Both the position numbers and the translations under genes were made by a program. This document shows, piece by piece, positions 45,764 through 54,000 of a DNA stretch of 64,000 nucleotides. The notes beneath the pieces were generated by a model that worked only from the letters and a program-made list of their open reading frames with translations, had not been told where the DNA came from and did not search any database. Location: NCBI RefSeq assembly GCF_014852005.1, contig NZ_JACVAU010000001.1, forward strand, positions 1,262,001-1,326,000. Reading direction: 5' to 3'. The stretch comes from Pseudoxanthomonas sp. PXM03 (GTDB lineage: Bacteria; Pseudomonadota; Gammaproteobacteria; Xanthomonadales; Xanthomonadaceae). How positions within the stretch are numbered: the stretch's first letter is position 1; each line of letters begins with the position of its first letter.

Positions 45764-46650
45764 AGGTCGCCGTCGCCAAGTACGTCGTCGAGGCGCCTGC
45801 GAATTTCGGTGACTTCGCCGAGCGACAAGCCGTTGTGCTCGGTGAGGTCGCTACGCTCGGCGCACGCATCGCTGTCCTGCCGGAGTACCTGTCGCTGGAA
45901 CTGGCCGCGACCTTCGACAGTGCCACGCGGGCCGACCTGCACGCATCGCTGGCGGCGATCCAGCGCTATCGCGATGACTGGCTGGCACTGTACCGGCGGC
46001 TGGCTGTGGAGCTGGACCTGCACATCGTGGCCGGCAGCTTCCTGCTGGCGCAGGGCGATGGCCGCTACCGCAACCGTAGCGATGTGTTCGCGCCGCAGGG
46101 CGCGTACGCATGGCAGGACAAGCTGCAGCTGACCGGTTTCGAGAAAGCATTGGGCGTCATCGAGGGCGGCGATGCGCTGAAGGTCTTCGACATCGACGGC
46201 GTGCGTGCCGGCGTGTCCATCTGCTACGACTGCGAATTCCCGCTGCCGGTGCGTGCGCAGGCCGAGGCCGGTGCGCGCCTGTTGCTGGTGCCCAGCTGCA
46301 CGGATACGGATGCCGGCGCTACGCGTGTGCGTGTCGGCTGCCTGGCGCGTGCGCTGGAGAACCGGATGTTCGTGGCGCAGTCGGTCACCGCGGGCGAAGC
46401 TGCGTGGAGTCCCGCCCTCGACGTCAACACCGGCGAGGCGGCGATCTTCGCGCCCATGGATCGCGGCCTGCCCGATGACGGGGTGGTGGTGCAGACCCGC
46501 GACAACCAGGTGTGGGCCATCGCGGATCTCGACGTTGAAGCGCTGGAGCGCAGCCGGGCCAATGCCCAGGTTGCCAACGACTGCGACTGGTCGGGGCAAT
46601 GGCGGCCGTCGCTGGTGCGGGCGAGAGCGGTCGGGTTCGATCCCTTGTAG
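45760..46650 (+). CDS. carbon-nitrogen hydrolase (nitrilase superfamily)
   Basis: A 296-residue amidase of the nitrilase superfamily with the catalytic triad E42 (VLPEYLS), K121 (WQDKLQLTGFE) and C155 (SICYDCEFP). Members hydrolyse amides or nitriles of small molecules; the substrate is unknown. It is translationally coupled to the upstream acetyltransferase, which suggests a two-step process, for example amide hydrolysis with acetyl transfer. Confidence 0.87.
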   Translation: MKVAVAKYVVEAPANFGDFAERQAVVLGEVATLGARIAVLPEYLSLELAATFDSATRADLHASLAAIQRYRDDWLALYRRLAVELDLHIVAGSFLLAQGDGRYRNRSDVFAPQGAYAWQDKLQLTGFEKALGVIEGGDALKVFDIDGVRAGVSICYDCEFPLPVRAQAEAGARLLLVPSCTDTDAGATRVRVGCLARALENRMFVAQSVTAGEAAWSPALDVNTGEAAIFAPMDRGLPDDGVVVQTRDNQVWAIADLDVEALERSRANAQVANDCDWSGQWRPSLVRARAVGFDPL

Positions 46651-46684
46651 GCGCACCCTTTGGCGCTCCTGCTTGTTCCGGTGT

Positions 46685-46897
46685 TCAGCGCTCCCAGCCG
46701 AACACTTCGACCAGCGGCTTGTCGAACACCTCCGCGATGCGGAACGCGCATTCCAGCGTGGGCGAATACTTGCCGGCCTCGATCGCGGCAATCGTCTGCC
46801 GCGTCACGCCCACGCGCTTGCCAAGGTCGGCCTGGGTCATTTCGCCTGCCAGGAAGCGCAGCGTGCGGATCTGGTTGGTGACCCGGGCCTCAGACAT
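46685..46897 (-). CDS. small XRE-family regulator (YozG type)
   Basis: A 70-residue helix-turn-helix protein with LGKRVGVTRQTIAAIEAGKYSPTLE, the HTH core of the short Cro/C1-like regulators that accompany a small membrane protein. The start at 46897 overlaps the 3' end of the membrane protein gene by eight bases, so the two are one operon. It probably regulates its own promoter. Confidence 0.87.
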   Translation of the reverse strand: MSEARVTNQIRTLRFLAGEMTQADLGKRVGVTRQTIAAIEAGKYSPTLECAFRIAEVFDKPLVEVFGWER

Positions 46898-47321
46898 GTC
46901 CGCCCCGACGATAGCCATGGATGACCAGCGTGGCGTGGACGCATTCGGCGGCGGCGATCGCAAGCAGGGTGGCGTGCACGATGGTCCAGCCGCCGGTGGT
47001 GAAGGGCATCACGCAGCCGACGAGGATGATGCCGGCCATGAGCACGTAGTAGGCGTAGACCGAGGCGCGGGCTTCGATGCGGCGGTCTCGCTCGTCGATG
47101 GGCGTGGGCGTGCCGTCTTCTTCGCGATGGCGTCCGAACAGGGTCGTCAGCAGGGCAATCACCCCCAGCGAGCCCAGCGCGATCGCGAGCAGGCCGATCC
47201 GCTGCCCCATGTGCATGCCGGCGACAGCGTCGGCATTGACCGAGATATAGGTGAAGTACAGCGCGAACACGACGGCCAGCGCCGTCAGCCAGACCCAGGC
47301 GAAACGTTCTTTCGACAGCAT
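46890..47321 (-). CDS. small membrane protein paired with an XRE regulator
   Basis: A 143-residue membrane protein with four predicted helices (about 8-28, 42-62, 83-103 and 110-130) and a charged loop between the second and third (RHREEDGTPTPIDERDRRIEA). It resembles DUF2178-type proteins that occur next to small XRE regulators, but the function is unknown. ATG at 47321 gives MLSKERFAWVW. A good promoter lies upstream at 47356-47384. Confidence 0.65.
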   Translation of the reverse strand: MLSKERFAWVWLTALAVVFALYFTYISVNADAVAGMHMGQRIGLLAIALGSLGVIALLTTLFGRHREEDGTPTPIDERDRRIEARASVYAYYVLMAGIILVGCVMPFTTGGWTIVHATLLAIAAAECVHATLVIHGYRRGGHV

Positions 47322-47355
47322 GGTGGTGCTCCCCGTTGGTGGATGGACGGGGAGT

Positions 47356-47384
47356 AAGGTAATGTTTGATTTACTCGATGTCAA
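47356..47384 (-). promoter_or_regulatory. sigma-70-like promoter of the membrane protein-XRE operon
   Basis: On the minus strand a perfect -35 TTGACA (47379-47384) is followed 17 bases later by TACCTT as -10. The surrounding 60 bases are strikingly A+T-rich compared with the rest of the window, and the inverted hexamers AATGTT (47361-47366) and AACATT (47393-47398) flank it, a possible site for the XRE protein. Confidence 0.55.
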
Positions 47385-47456
47385 TAAAAACTAACATTGA
47401 GTTGATTAAAGGTAACTCCGAGTTCGATCTTCTTGTCGCTCTGGCCGGTACCCGGC

Positions 47457-48008
47457 TCAGCCCAGCAGGCTTACGCCCGGCACCAGCCAGATCGAAAGCG
47501 TCGCCAGTGCGGTGCCGATGACCGTCGCTGCCAGCACGTCGCTGGGGTAGTGCAGGCCCAGTACCACGCGCGAGACCGCCACGCAGGCGGCGAACGGGAT
47601 CAGCAGGGGGGCCAGCACCGGGTAGTGCGCCAACGCCACGATGGTGAAGGCCACCGCGTGCAGCGTGTGGCCGGACGGGAAGCTGAACTCGTCCAGCGGC
47701 GCGATCCATGCGCGGATGCGTACATCCGACGCGAACGGGCGTGGTCGCTTCGTCCAGCGCTTCAACGCCTTGTACAGCGTCAGCGCGATCACACCGGTCG
47801 CCGCCAGGTGCGCCGAAGCCGCCAGCCCGTCCAGGCCATCGGCGACGACCAGCGCCGCCATCAGCACGTACCAGAACACGCCGTCGCCCAGCCGGCTGAC
47901 AAGGGCGAAGAAACGACGCACGCCGTTCCATTCGCCCCAGCGATTGGCGAGCAGGCACCAGCCGGTGTCCCGGCCGATGAGGGGGTTACGCGGCAGCAAC
48001 GGACGCAT
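47457..48008 (-). CDS. PAP2 family phosphatase
   Basis: A 183-residue membrane phosphatase with the three PAP2 motifs: K-x6-RP (KRWTKRPRP), PSGH in the middle, and SRxxxxxHxxxD (SRVVLGLHYPSD). It has about five membrane segments. Such enzymes dephosphorylate lipid phosphates, for example undecaprenyl pyrophosphate or phosphatidic acid. The start overlaps the end of the glycosyltransferase gene by 23 bases, so the two are a unit that may act on a lipid. Confidence 0.9.
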   Translation of the reverse strand: MRPLLPRNPLIGRDTGWCLLANRWGEWNGVRRFFALVSRLGDGVFWYVLMAALVVADGLDGLAASAHLAATGVIALTLYKALKRWTKRPRPFASDVRIRAWIAPLDEFSFPSGHTLHAVAFTIVALAHYPVLAPLLIPFAACVAVSRVVLGLHYPSDVLAATVIGTALATLSIWLVPGVSLLG

Positions 48009-49131
48009 GGTGGCTTCTCCGTGTCAGGGCGAGATCGGTCAGCAGGGCATCGAAATCGGCGGACACCTGGTCCGGGTGAAGCGCGCGCATCGCGTCGCTG
48101 GCGGCATCGGCCATGGCGCGGCGCGCAGGGGCATCGCCCGCCAACCGCAATGCCGCCCCGATGAAGTCGTCGTCGTTGTCGACGGCGGCGCCGTGCACGC
48201 CATCCACCAGGTGCTCGCGCGCGGCGCCGTAGTTGAACGCCACCGTCGGTACACCGCTGGCCATCGCTTCCAGCGTCACGTTGCCGAAGGTTTCGCTATG
48301 GCTGGAGAACAGGAACAGGTCGCCGCTGGCGAAGTGCCGCGCCAGCGCATCGCCACGCTGTACGCCGCAGAAGATGAAGTCCGGATTCTCCTGCGCGAGC
48401 CGCTCGCGCACCGGTCCGTCGCCGACCCAGACGAATTTCGCCGTCGGCTGCAGCTGCTGGATGCGGCGGAATGCCCGGATCGACAACTCGAGGTTCTTCT
48501 CCGCAGCAATGCGACCCACGTAGATCACGGCGAGGTCGTCCGGCCCCAAGCCCCATGCCGCACGCAGCGTCGCGTCGCGTCGCGATGGGCTGAAGTGGCG
48601 CGCGTCCACGGCGCGCGCCAGCCGCACCACGCGATGGAAGCCCTGCGACTGCAGGAAGTCGGCCAGTTCGCGCGTCGGCACCAGCGTGGCGTCCGCGCCG
48701 TTATGGAAGCGGCGCATCCAGCGCAGTGCGGTGTGCTGCAGGAAGCGCACGCCGTAGTCGCGCATGTATTCGTCGAAGCGGGTGTGGAATCCTGTCGCCA
48801 CCGGGATGCCGAGCCGCCGCGCGGCACGCAGCGCCGACCATCCCAGCGGGCCTTCCGTCGCCACGTAGATGGCATCGGGAGGAGAAGCCTTCCATTGCGC
48901 CACCAGGCGGCGCGTCGCAGGCAGGCCGAACTTCAGTCCGGGGTAGCGCGGCAGACTGGCGCCACGCACCAGCAGTGTGTCTCCGCTGTCGGCGGCGTCG
49001 GCGGGCTGGCGCGGCCGGATCAGGGAGACGGCATGCCCGCGCTGGCGCAGGCCGGTTTCCAGCCCCTGCACGGTGAGGGCCACGCCGTTGACTTCCGGCG
49101 GATACGTCTCGGTGACGATGGCAAAGCGCAT
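47986..49131 (-). CDS. glycosyltransferase family 4
   Basis: A 381-residue GT-B glycosyltransferase with the N-terminal EVNGVALTVQGLETGL region and the C-terminal SETFGNVTLEAMASG (E-x7-E) motif of GT4 enzymes. The layout resembles the mannosyl- or glucosyl-transferases that modify diacylglycerol (MgtA/DgdA-like), consistent with its coupling to a PAP2 lipid phosphatase. The acceptor is inferred only. ATG at 49131 has GGAG six bases upstream; GTG at 49143 is an alternative. Confidence 0.87.
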   Translation of the reverse strand: MRFAIVTETYPPEVNGVALTVQGLETGLRQRGHAVSLIRPRQPADAADSGDTLLVRGASLPRYPGLKFGLPATRRLVAQWKASPPDAIYVATEGPLGWSALRAARRLGIPVATGFHTRFDEYMRDYGVRFLQHTALRWMRRFHNGADATLVPTRELADFLQSQGFHRVVRLARAVDARHFSPSRRDATLRAAWGLGPDDLAVIYVGRIAAEKNLELSIRAFRRIQQLQPTAKFVWVGDGPVRERLAQENPDFIFCGVQRGDALARHFASGDLFLFSSHSETFGNVTLEAMASGVPTVAFNYGAAREHLVDGVHGAAVDNDDDFIGAALRLAGDAPARRAMADAASDAMRALHPDQVSADFDALLTDLALTRRSHHASVAAA

Positions 49132-49224
49132 GCGCAACTCCACGTTTTGCGCATGCTGGGGGCGGGAGATGTAGCGAGTATTGCGGTGCGGTTACCGCTA
49201 CATGACGCTGCTGAAGAAGGCGAC

Positions 49225-49638
49225 TCAGCGCTTCTTCGGCTTGTCTGAGCGGCGGCCGCCCGTGGTCGCCTGGCTCAGCAGATGCCGGAACCGTGGGCAT
49301 TCCAGGTGGCTGGGGGCTGAGCAGGCCGCAGCGTGGCGCAGTCCGTCGCGCATCGCGGTCAGGCGCAGGATCATCACGTCCAGTTCGCGCGCCTTCGCGC
49401 GCAGGCTGCGGCGGTCGATGTCGGGTCGGCCATCGGCGCCGAACATCGCCGCGATTTCGTCGAGCGAAAACCCAGCCGTTTGCCCCAAGGCGATCAGCGC
49501 CAGGCGTTCCAGTACGTCCGAATGGAAGGTGCGGCGCAGGCCATGGCGTCCGATCGACGCGATCAGCCCTTTCTGTTCGTAGTAGCGCAGTGTCGACGCG
49601 GGCAAGCCGGATCGTTTCGCAACCTCGCCGATGTCCAC
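49225..49638 (-). CDS. MerR-family regulator, SoxR-like
   Basis: A 137-residue regulator with the MerR winged helix (IGEVAKRSGLPASTLRYYEQKGL) and a dimerisation coil. Near the C-terminus are two cysteines (ACSAPSHLECPRF), a possible metal or redox site, simpler than the four-cysteine [2Fe-2S] site of SoxR. GTG at 49638 is chosen because GGGG lies five bases upstream, and because the ATG at 49677 would place the palindromic operator inside this gene. It is divergent from the DUF2938 gene, its likely target. Confidence 0.82.
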   Translation of the reverse strand: MDIGEVAKRSGLPASTLRYYEQKGLIASIGRHGLRRTFHSDVLERLALIALGQTAGFSLDEIAAMFGADGRPDIDRRSLRAKARELDVMILRLTAMRDGLRHAAACSAPSHLECPRFRHLLSQATTGGRRSDKPKKR

Positions 49639-49649
49639 CAGAACCCCGC

Positions 49650-49680
49650 TTGACTTCAAGTCGACTTGAAGTGGCATCGT
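49650..49680 (+). promoter_or_regulatory. MerR-type promoter with perfect 20-bp palindrome
   Basis: TTGACT (49650-49655) as -35 is followed after 19 bases by CATCGT (49675-49680) as a weak -10, the long spacer expected of MerR-activated promoters. The spacer holds the perfect palindrome ACTTCAAGTCGACTTGAAGT (49653-49672), close to SoxR-type sites (CCTCAAGT-ACTTGAGG). It reads toward the DUF2938 gene (start 49735) and lies just before the regulator gene on the other strand. Confidence 0.72.
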
Positions 49681-49734
49681 GCGCGCAACGGTCGTGCGGC
49701 ACAAGCCAGCGCCGGACCTTTCTTGGAGATCGAC

Positions 49735-50226
49735 ATGGATTCTGTGATCCGCACGCTGCTCATCGGCATCGGCGCCACACTCGCGATGGATGCCTGGGGC
49801 CTGCTGCGGCGCGGCCTCTTCGGCGTGCCGACCGCCGACTATGCCCTGGTGGGCCGCTGGCTCGGCCATATGCCGACGGGGCGATTCCGCCATGCCGCCA
49901 TCGCCCGGAGCGCCTCCGTCCGCGGCGAACGGACGCTGGGCTGGTGCGCGCACTACCTGACCGGCATCGCCTTTGCCGGTGTGCTCCCCATTGTCTGGGG
50001 CGTTGCGTGGCTGCGTGACCCTACGCCGGGGCCGGCACTCCTGGTGGGCCTGGTCACCGTCGCCGTTCCGTTCCTGCTGATGCAGCCCGGCATGGGCGCC
50101 GGCGTCGCGGCGTCCAGGACGCCGCGTCCGGCCAATGCGCGCATGCACAGCGTGTTGAACCACCTGATGTTCGGTGCAGGGCTTTATCTGTCGGCCCTGC
50201 TCGTACGTCTGCTGTTTTCCTTCTGA
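49735..50226 (+). CDS. DUF2938 membrane protein
   Basis: A 163-residue membrane protein with four hydrophobic segments, beginning IRTLLIGIGATLAMDAWGLLRR and ending in NHLMFGAGLYLSAL, as in the DUF2938 family. No function is known. It is the first gene after the MerR-type promoter, so it is the likely regulated target. Confidence 0.85.
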   Translation: MDSVIRTLLIGIGATLAMDAWGLLRRGLFGVPTADYALVGRWLGHMPTGRFRHAAIARSASVRGERTLGWCAHYLTGIAFAGVLPIVWGVAWLRDPTPGPALLVGLVTVAVPFLLMQPGMGAGVAASRTPRPANARMHSVLNHLMFGAGLYLSALLVRLLFSF

Positions 50227-50253
50227 TCCCGTTCTTCCAACAGGAGTCTCCCC

Positions 50254-50478
50254 ATGCGTATTCCCGCCCGTTTCGCGCCGCTGCTATTCGGTGCGCTGCT
50301 TTCCGCCATCATGGTGTCGTTGGTGTCCGCGTTCGTGCTGCTGATCAACCAGGGACTGCATGCGGACTTCCTGGCAACCTGGGCGCGCAGCTGCGCCACG
50401 ACGTGGCCGGTGGCCTTCCTCGCCGTCACGCTGGTAGCCCCGTGGGTGCGCCGGACCGTCGCCAAGCTGACGGTTTGA
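50254..50478 (+). CDS. DUF2798 small membrane protein
   Basis: A 74-residue protein with two membrane helices, PLLFGALLSAIMVSLVSA and WPVAFLAVTLVAPWV, which is the DUF2798 pattern. No function is known. It follows the DUF2938 gene after 27 bases with AACAGGAG as ribosome-binding site, so it is in the MerR-controlled unit. Confidence 0.8.
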   Translation: MRIPARFAPLLFGALLSAIMVSLVSAFVLLINQGLHADFLATWARSCATTWPVAFLAVTLVAPWVRRTVAKLTV

Positions 50479-50528
50479 TGGCGCGATGGATGCAGGTGGC
50501 TGTATGCCCGAACGTACGGGACCGCAGG

Positions 50529-50870
50529 TCAGCGCGGTGCGCGCTTGCGTGGCGGCCCCGCATCCTTGCGCACGCGGGTCTCGTAGGCCTTCACGACCAG
50601 TGCCTTGACGATCGCGGGCGTGGCGCGGGCCAGGTCCACGCGCAGTCCCAGCACCTTGCTGCCCCAGAACAGCTTCTCGACGAACCCGGGATACATCGCC
50701 AGCGCCTGCTCGCGGTCTTCGTCGCCAACGAACACGTGCAGGTGCGTTTCCTTCGGCGGAATCGTCGCGAAAATCCTGCCGCGCACGCGGAACGACGAAT
50801 ACGTGTGGTGCGGTTCCTCGGTGACGGCGTCCAGCGACAACGCATGCGTGCGGACATCGGCGATCTTCAT
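50529..50870 (-). CDS. MmcQ/YjbR family protein
   Basis: A 113-residue cytoplasmic protein of the MmcQ/YjbR double-wing family (VTEEPHHTYSSFRVRGRIFATI and WGSKVLGLRVDL). Relatives bind DNA in a non-classical way, or are of unknown role. The ATG at 50870 has GGGGAC upstream. The C-terminus is rich in Arg, Lys and Pro. Confidence 0.78.
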   Translation of the reverse strand: MKIADVRTHALSLDAVTEEPHHTYSSFRVRGRIFATIPPKETHLHVFVGDEDREQALAMYPGFVEKLFWGSKVLGLRVDLARATPAIVKALVVKAYETRVRKDAGPPRKRAPR

Positions 50871-50915
50871 AGTGTCCCCGGCGGGCAACGTTGCGTTGGT
50901 GGCGCTCCGTGACCC

Positions 50916-51338
50916 TCAGGCCGCGCGTTGCCCCCGCGCCGCCATCCGGTGCCCCAGCCACGCCATCGGCAGGTAAGCGAACACCAGATCCACCACGGTG
51001 AACCAGAGCGGCGAGGGCAGCATGGTGATGGCGGCGATGCCGCCGATCAGGAAGCAGGCGCCGACCACCCACGCGGGGCCGCGGGTCCGGCCGGGCGTCG
51101 CCAGCGTGGCGACGAAGGCGCCCACCAGCGTGCCGATGGCGTGGGCCAGGAAGGGAAACAGGAAATGCTTCGGCTCGAACAGCGGCATCGCCGCCTTCAG
51201 GCCTTCCGCCGTGGTGGTGTCCACGCCGGCCGGTGGCGGGATGACATGGCCACTGAGCATGACCAGCGCCATGTTGGCGATGCTGCCGACGAACAGGCCG
51301 GCAATGACGGCAAGGATCAAACGGAACACGCGCTTCAT
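50916..51338 (-). CDS. membrane protein of unknown function
   Basis: A 140-residue protein with four hydrophobic segments (about 5-28, 62-82, 90-108 and 113-130). It begins MKRVFRLILAVIAGLFVGSIAN, and has VIPPPAGVDTTTAEGLKAAMP between the first and second helices, a sequence shared by a family of small uncharacterised membrane proteins. It lies after the YjbR-like gene; same strand, 45 bases apart. Confidence 0.7.
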   Translation of the reverse strand: MKRVFRLILAVIAGLFVGSIANMALVMLSGHVIPPPAGVDTTTAEGLKAAMPLFEPKHFLFPFLAHAIGTLVGAFVATLATPGRTRGPAWVVGACFLIGGIAAITMLPSPLWFTVVDLVFAYLPMAWLGHRMAARGQRAA

Positions 51339-51480
51339 GACAACCTCCGGCAAGGATGCGAGGGACTGCCCGTCGGCGTGGGGCCGGCCGCGACTGGGGG
51401 CGACTATAGCCGAGCCCGCGCCGGCCGAGAGACACGCTGTCGGACATGGGGGTTGATGCCACCCGGAACGCGCCACAGGG

Positions 51481-51912
51481 TCACCACGCGAACCCTTCCT
51501 TCCACGCGCTCTGCGGCAACCACGTCGTCTGGTCCGGTGAAGCAGCGTCGATGCAGCCTGATGCCACGCGACGCGCCACCATCGGCTCGATGTCCGCGAA
51601 CCGGGTCGCGCGCGATCCGATCCCGGCACCGATCAGGTTGTTTTGGATGTCCATGGTGTTGGCGCGCTTTCCGCGCCGCTCCATGACGCCATTGACGAGG
51701 TGGACGGCACGCGCGTCCAGGGTATAGGCCACGACGGCGCTGGCCAGGGTGTGCCGGTACGCGTCCAGCGGCCCATGCCTGCCACCCGGAAGCGGACTCT
51801 GCAGGACGTGGGACCAGGTATAGGTCAGGACGGATGCGGGATACGCCGCCAGGATCAGTGCGGCCAGCACGAGCCTGCGCAGCCACGGACGCTTGCGCTT
51901 CGACGGCCTCAT
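51481..51912 (-). CDS. membrane-anchored hypothetical protein
   Basis: A 143-residue protein with a basic N-terminus (MRPSKRKRPWLRR) and one membrane helix (about 14-32), then a soluble domain with YRHTLASAVVAYTL and MDIQNNLIGAGIGSR. The conserved YRHT and DIQNN pieces suggest an enzyme or binding domain, but I know no function. It starts 5 bases after the YbjQ gene stop, so the two are probably co-transcribed. Confidence 0.65.
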   Translation of the reverse strand: MRPSKRKRPWLRRLVLAALILAAYPASVLTYTWSHVLQSPLPGGRHGPLDAYRHTLASAVVAYTLDARAVHLVNGVMERRGKRANTMDIQNNLIGAGIGSRATRFADIEPMVARRVASGCIDAASPDQTTWLPQSAWKEGFAW

Positions 51913-51917
51913 CGGGG

Positions 51918-52301
51918 TCAGCAGTCGTGCGGCTCGACCACCACCGCCGTGCCGTAGCACAGCACTTCGGTGAGGCCTGCCATCACGTCGGTGGCGTCGT
52001 AGCGGACGGCGATGATCGCGTTGGCCCCCAGTTGCCGGGCGTGCTGCATCATGTCGCGGTAGGTCTCGTGGCGCGCCTGTTCGCACAGCTCGGTGTAGAT
52101 GGTGATGTTGCCGCCGAACAGCGTCTGCAGTCCGCCGAGGAAATTGCCGACGATCGAGCGCGACCGTACCGTGATGCCCCGCACCAGGCCCAGGTTGCGG
52201 ACGATGCGGTAGCCCGGCAGTTCCAGTGCCGTGGTGACCATCGTGTCGTTCAGAGGTGAAGCCGTCGGGCGCGCTGCCGGGGAGTTGTAGGGGTCAGCCA
52301 T
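51918..52301 (-). CDS. YbjQ family heavy-metal-binding-like protein
   Basis: A 127-residue protein of the YbjQ (DUF74) family, with GYRIVRNLGLVRGITVRSRSIV and LGANAIIAVRYDAT in the conserved places. It forms pentamers in known structures and has been proposed to bind metals, though function is unproven. An unusual 25-residue Pro/Ala/Ser-rich N-terminal extension precedes the domain. ATG at 52301. Confidence 0.85.
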   Translation of the reverse strand: MADPYNSPAARPTASPLNDTMVTTALELPGYRIVRNLGLVRGITVRSRSIVGNFLGGLQTLFGGNITIYTELCEQARHETYRDMMQHARQLGANAIIAVRYDATDVMAGLTEVLCYGTAVVVEPHDC

Positions 52302-52504
52302 GCGGTCTGCCTGTGGTGGTGTCGGATGCCGGATGGCGTAGGTCGCGGCAAGAGGATCGAGGTTCATCATCTCTCATGTCCAGGTCCTTCCAGCATGAGA
52401 TCCCCGTCGACCCATCAAATGATGCATGCGTATCGATCTGCCACGGATGCCGAACATCCCGGTCACGTCATGGACTGCCTTCCGGCGAGGATCTGGGAGC
52501 AATG

Positions 52505-52882
52505 TCAGGGTGAAACCAGCGATTGCGCCGCACCATTGCTGGCGCCTATCTCGCCGATGGTCGCGAAATCGATCCCCTCGATGCACGCCAGGTTGTAGCC
52601 GTATTCCGTCGGGACGCTGCGGCGCTGGTGATGCGTGTAGATGCCGCAGACGCTGCAGAAATAATGCCTGGCGATCTTCGTGTTCCACTGGTACAGGCTG
52701 AGCTTGTCCTCGCCACGCGTGACGCGCAACCGGTCCACGGTGACGCCCGCCATGATGGCGCCCCGGCGACTGCACATGGAGCAGTTGCAACGGCGTATGT
52801 TCTCGTGGCCGTTGATCAGGTCAACCTCGAACTCGACGGCCTTGCAATGGCAGGTTCCCTTGACGGTCTGCTGAGTGATCAC
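52505..52882 (-). CDS. GFA family protein (glutathione-dependent formaldehyde-activating type)
   Basis: A 125-residue zinc protein of the GFA/CENP-V family with ligand cysteines C11, C13, C32, C34, C37 and the CSVCG pair. Family members were linked to S-hydroxymethyl-glutathione formation, but many have unknown roles. The gene is flanked by 203 bases downstream (52302-52504) and 97 upstream, both without recognisable features. Confidence 0.88.
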   Translation of the reverse strand: MITQQTVKGTCHCKAVEFEVDLINGHENIRRCNCSMCSRRGAIMAGVTVDRLRVTRGEDKLSLYQWNTKIARHYFCSVCGIYTHHQRRSVPTEYGYNLACIEGIDFATIGEIGASNGAAQSLVSP

Positions 52883-52979
52883 CGCTGCGCTCTCTTTGTC
52901 GGCTGGCCGGCGGGTCCGCCGTGATGCGGCATCATAAGCGCGGACTGCTGCGGGTAGACAGGTGGGGCCAGGGACTGCC

Positions 52980-53951
52980 TCAGGGCACGCGTTCGCCGCG
53001 CGCCGCGGTGAACAATGCGTACCAGTCTTCCCGGCTCAGCTCGACGCTGTCGGCTGCGCAGCACGTTGCCAGGCGAACCGGGTCGGTGGTGCCGACGATG
53101 GGTTGGATGCCGGCGGGGTGGCGCAGCAGCCACGCAAGCTGGATGGCCTCCGGGGTGACATCTTTTTCTTCCGCCAGTTGGCGAAGCAGGGTCGAAGTGT
53201 TGCGGACCACCGGATCGGCGAACTCCGAAGCAGTCGCGAACTTGCCGCCCGCCAGCGGCGACCACGCCTGCACGCGGATACCGTGCAGGCGACAGTAGTC
53301 CAGCGTGCCGGCCGCTGCCGCGTAGGCATGGCCGGTGGTGTTGGCCACCACGCCGTCGTCGATCAGGTGATGGTGCAGCAGGCTCACCTCCACCTGGTTG
53401 GCAACCAGCGGCTGCCGCACATGCCTGCGCAGCAGTGCGATCTGTCCGGCTGTGTGGTTGCTCACGCCGAAATGGCGCACCTTGCCGGTGGCATGCAGCG
53501 CGTCGAATGCACGCGCGACCTCCTCCGGCTCCACCAGCGCATCCGGGCGGTGCAGCAGCAGCATGTCGAGATGCTCCACACCCAGTCGCGACAGGCTGCG
53601 CTCGACGGAGGCCACGATGTGGGCCTGGCTGAAGTCGTAACGTCCCGGTGAGCCTGCCGGATCGTCGGCGAAGCGGATACCGCACTTCGACTGCAGCACC
53701 ATGCGCTGGCGCAGGCCGGGCGAGGCGCGCAGCACGTCGCCGAACACCTGCTCGGACTTGCCACGCGCATAGATGTCGGCATGGTCGAACAGGGTGATGC
53801 CATGGGCCAGTGCGGTTTCGACCAGGCGCTGTGCCTGGCGGCGTTCATCGGCGGTCACCGGCGTGCTGTCCCACGCGCGGCTCAGCTGCATGCAGCCGTA
53901 GGCGATGCGCGAAACCGGGGTGTCGTCGGCGAGGAGGAAGGTCTTCATCAT
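52980..53951 (-). CDS. aldo/keto reductase (YdhF type)
   Basis: A 323-residue NADPH-dependent TIM-barrel oxidoreductase. The catalytic tetrad is visible as D and Y in FDHADIYARGKSE, K in VLQSKCGIRF and H in LLLHRPDAL. The SPGRYDFSQAHI segment and length are typical of the YdhF group of E. coli. Its substrate is unknown. Two adjacent ATG codons (53951 and 53948) can serve as start. Confidence 0.9.
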   Translation of the reverse strand: MMKTFLLADDTPVSRIAYGCMQLSRAWDSTPVTADERRQAQRLVETALAHGITLFDHADIYARGKSEQVFGDVLRASPGLRQRMVLQSKCGIRFADDPAGSPGRYDFSQAHIVASVERSLSRLGVEHLDMLLLHRPDALVEPEEVARAFDALHATGKVRHFGVSNHTAGQIALLRRHVRQPLVANQVEVSLLHHHLIDDGVVANTTGHAYAAAAGTLDYCRLHGIRVQAWSPLAGGKFATASEFADPVVRNTSTLLRQLAEEKDVTPEAIQLAWLLRHPAGIQPIVGTTDPVRLATCCAADSVELSREDWYALFTAARGERVP

Positions 53952-54000
53952 GTGCGTGCGCAGGGGAGGAGGCGGCATCATGCCAGAGCGGCCCGGTGGT

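Noticed and set aside
49225..49677. ATG at 49677 as start of the MerR regulator
   Set aside because: It would place the perfect palindromic operator within the first eight codons; GTG at 49638 has a better ribosome-binding site and begins directly at the HTH domain.
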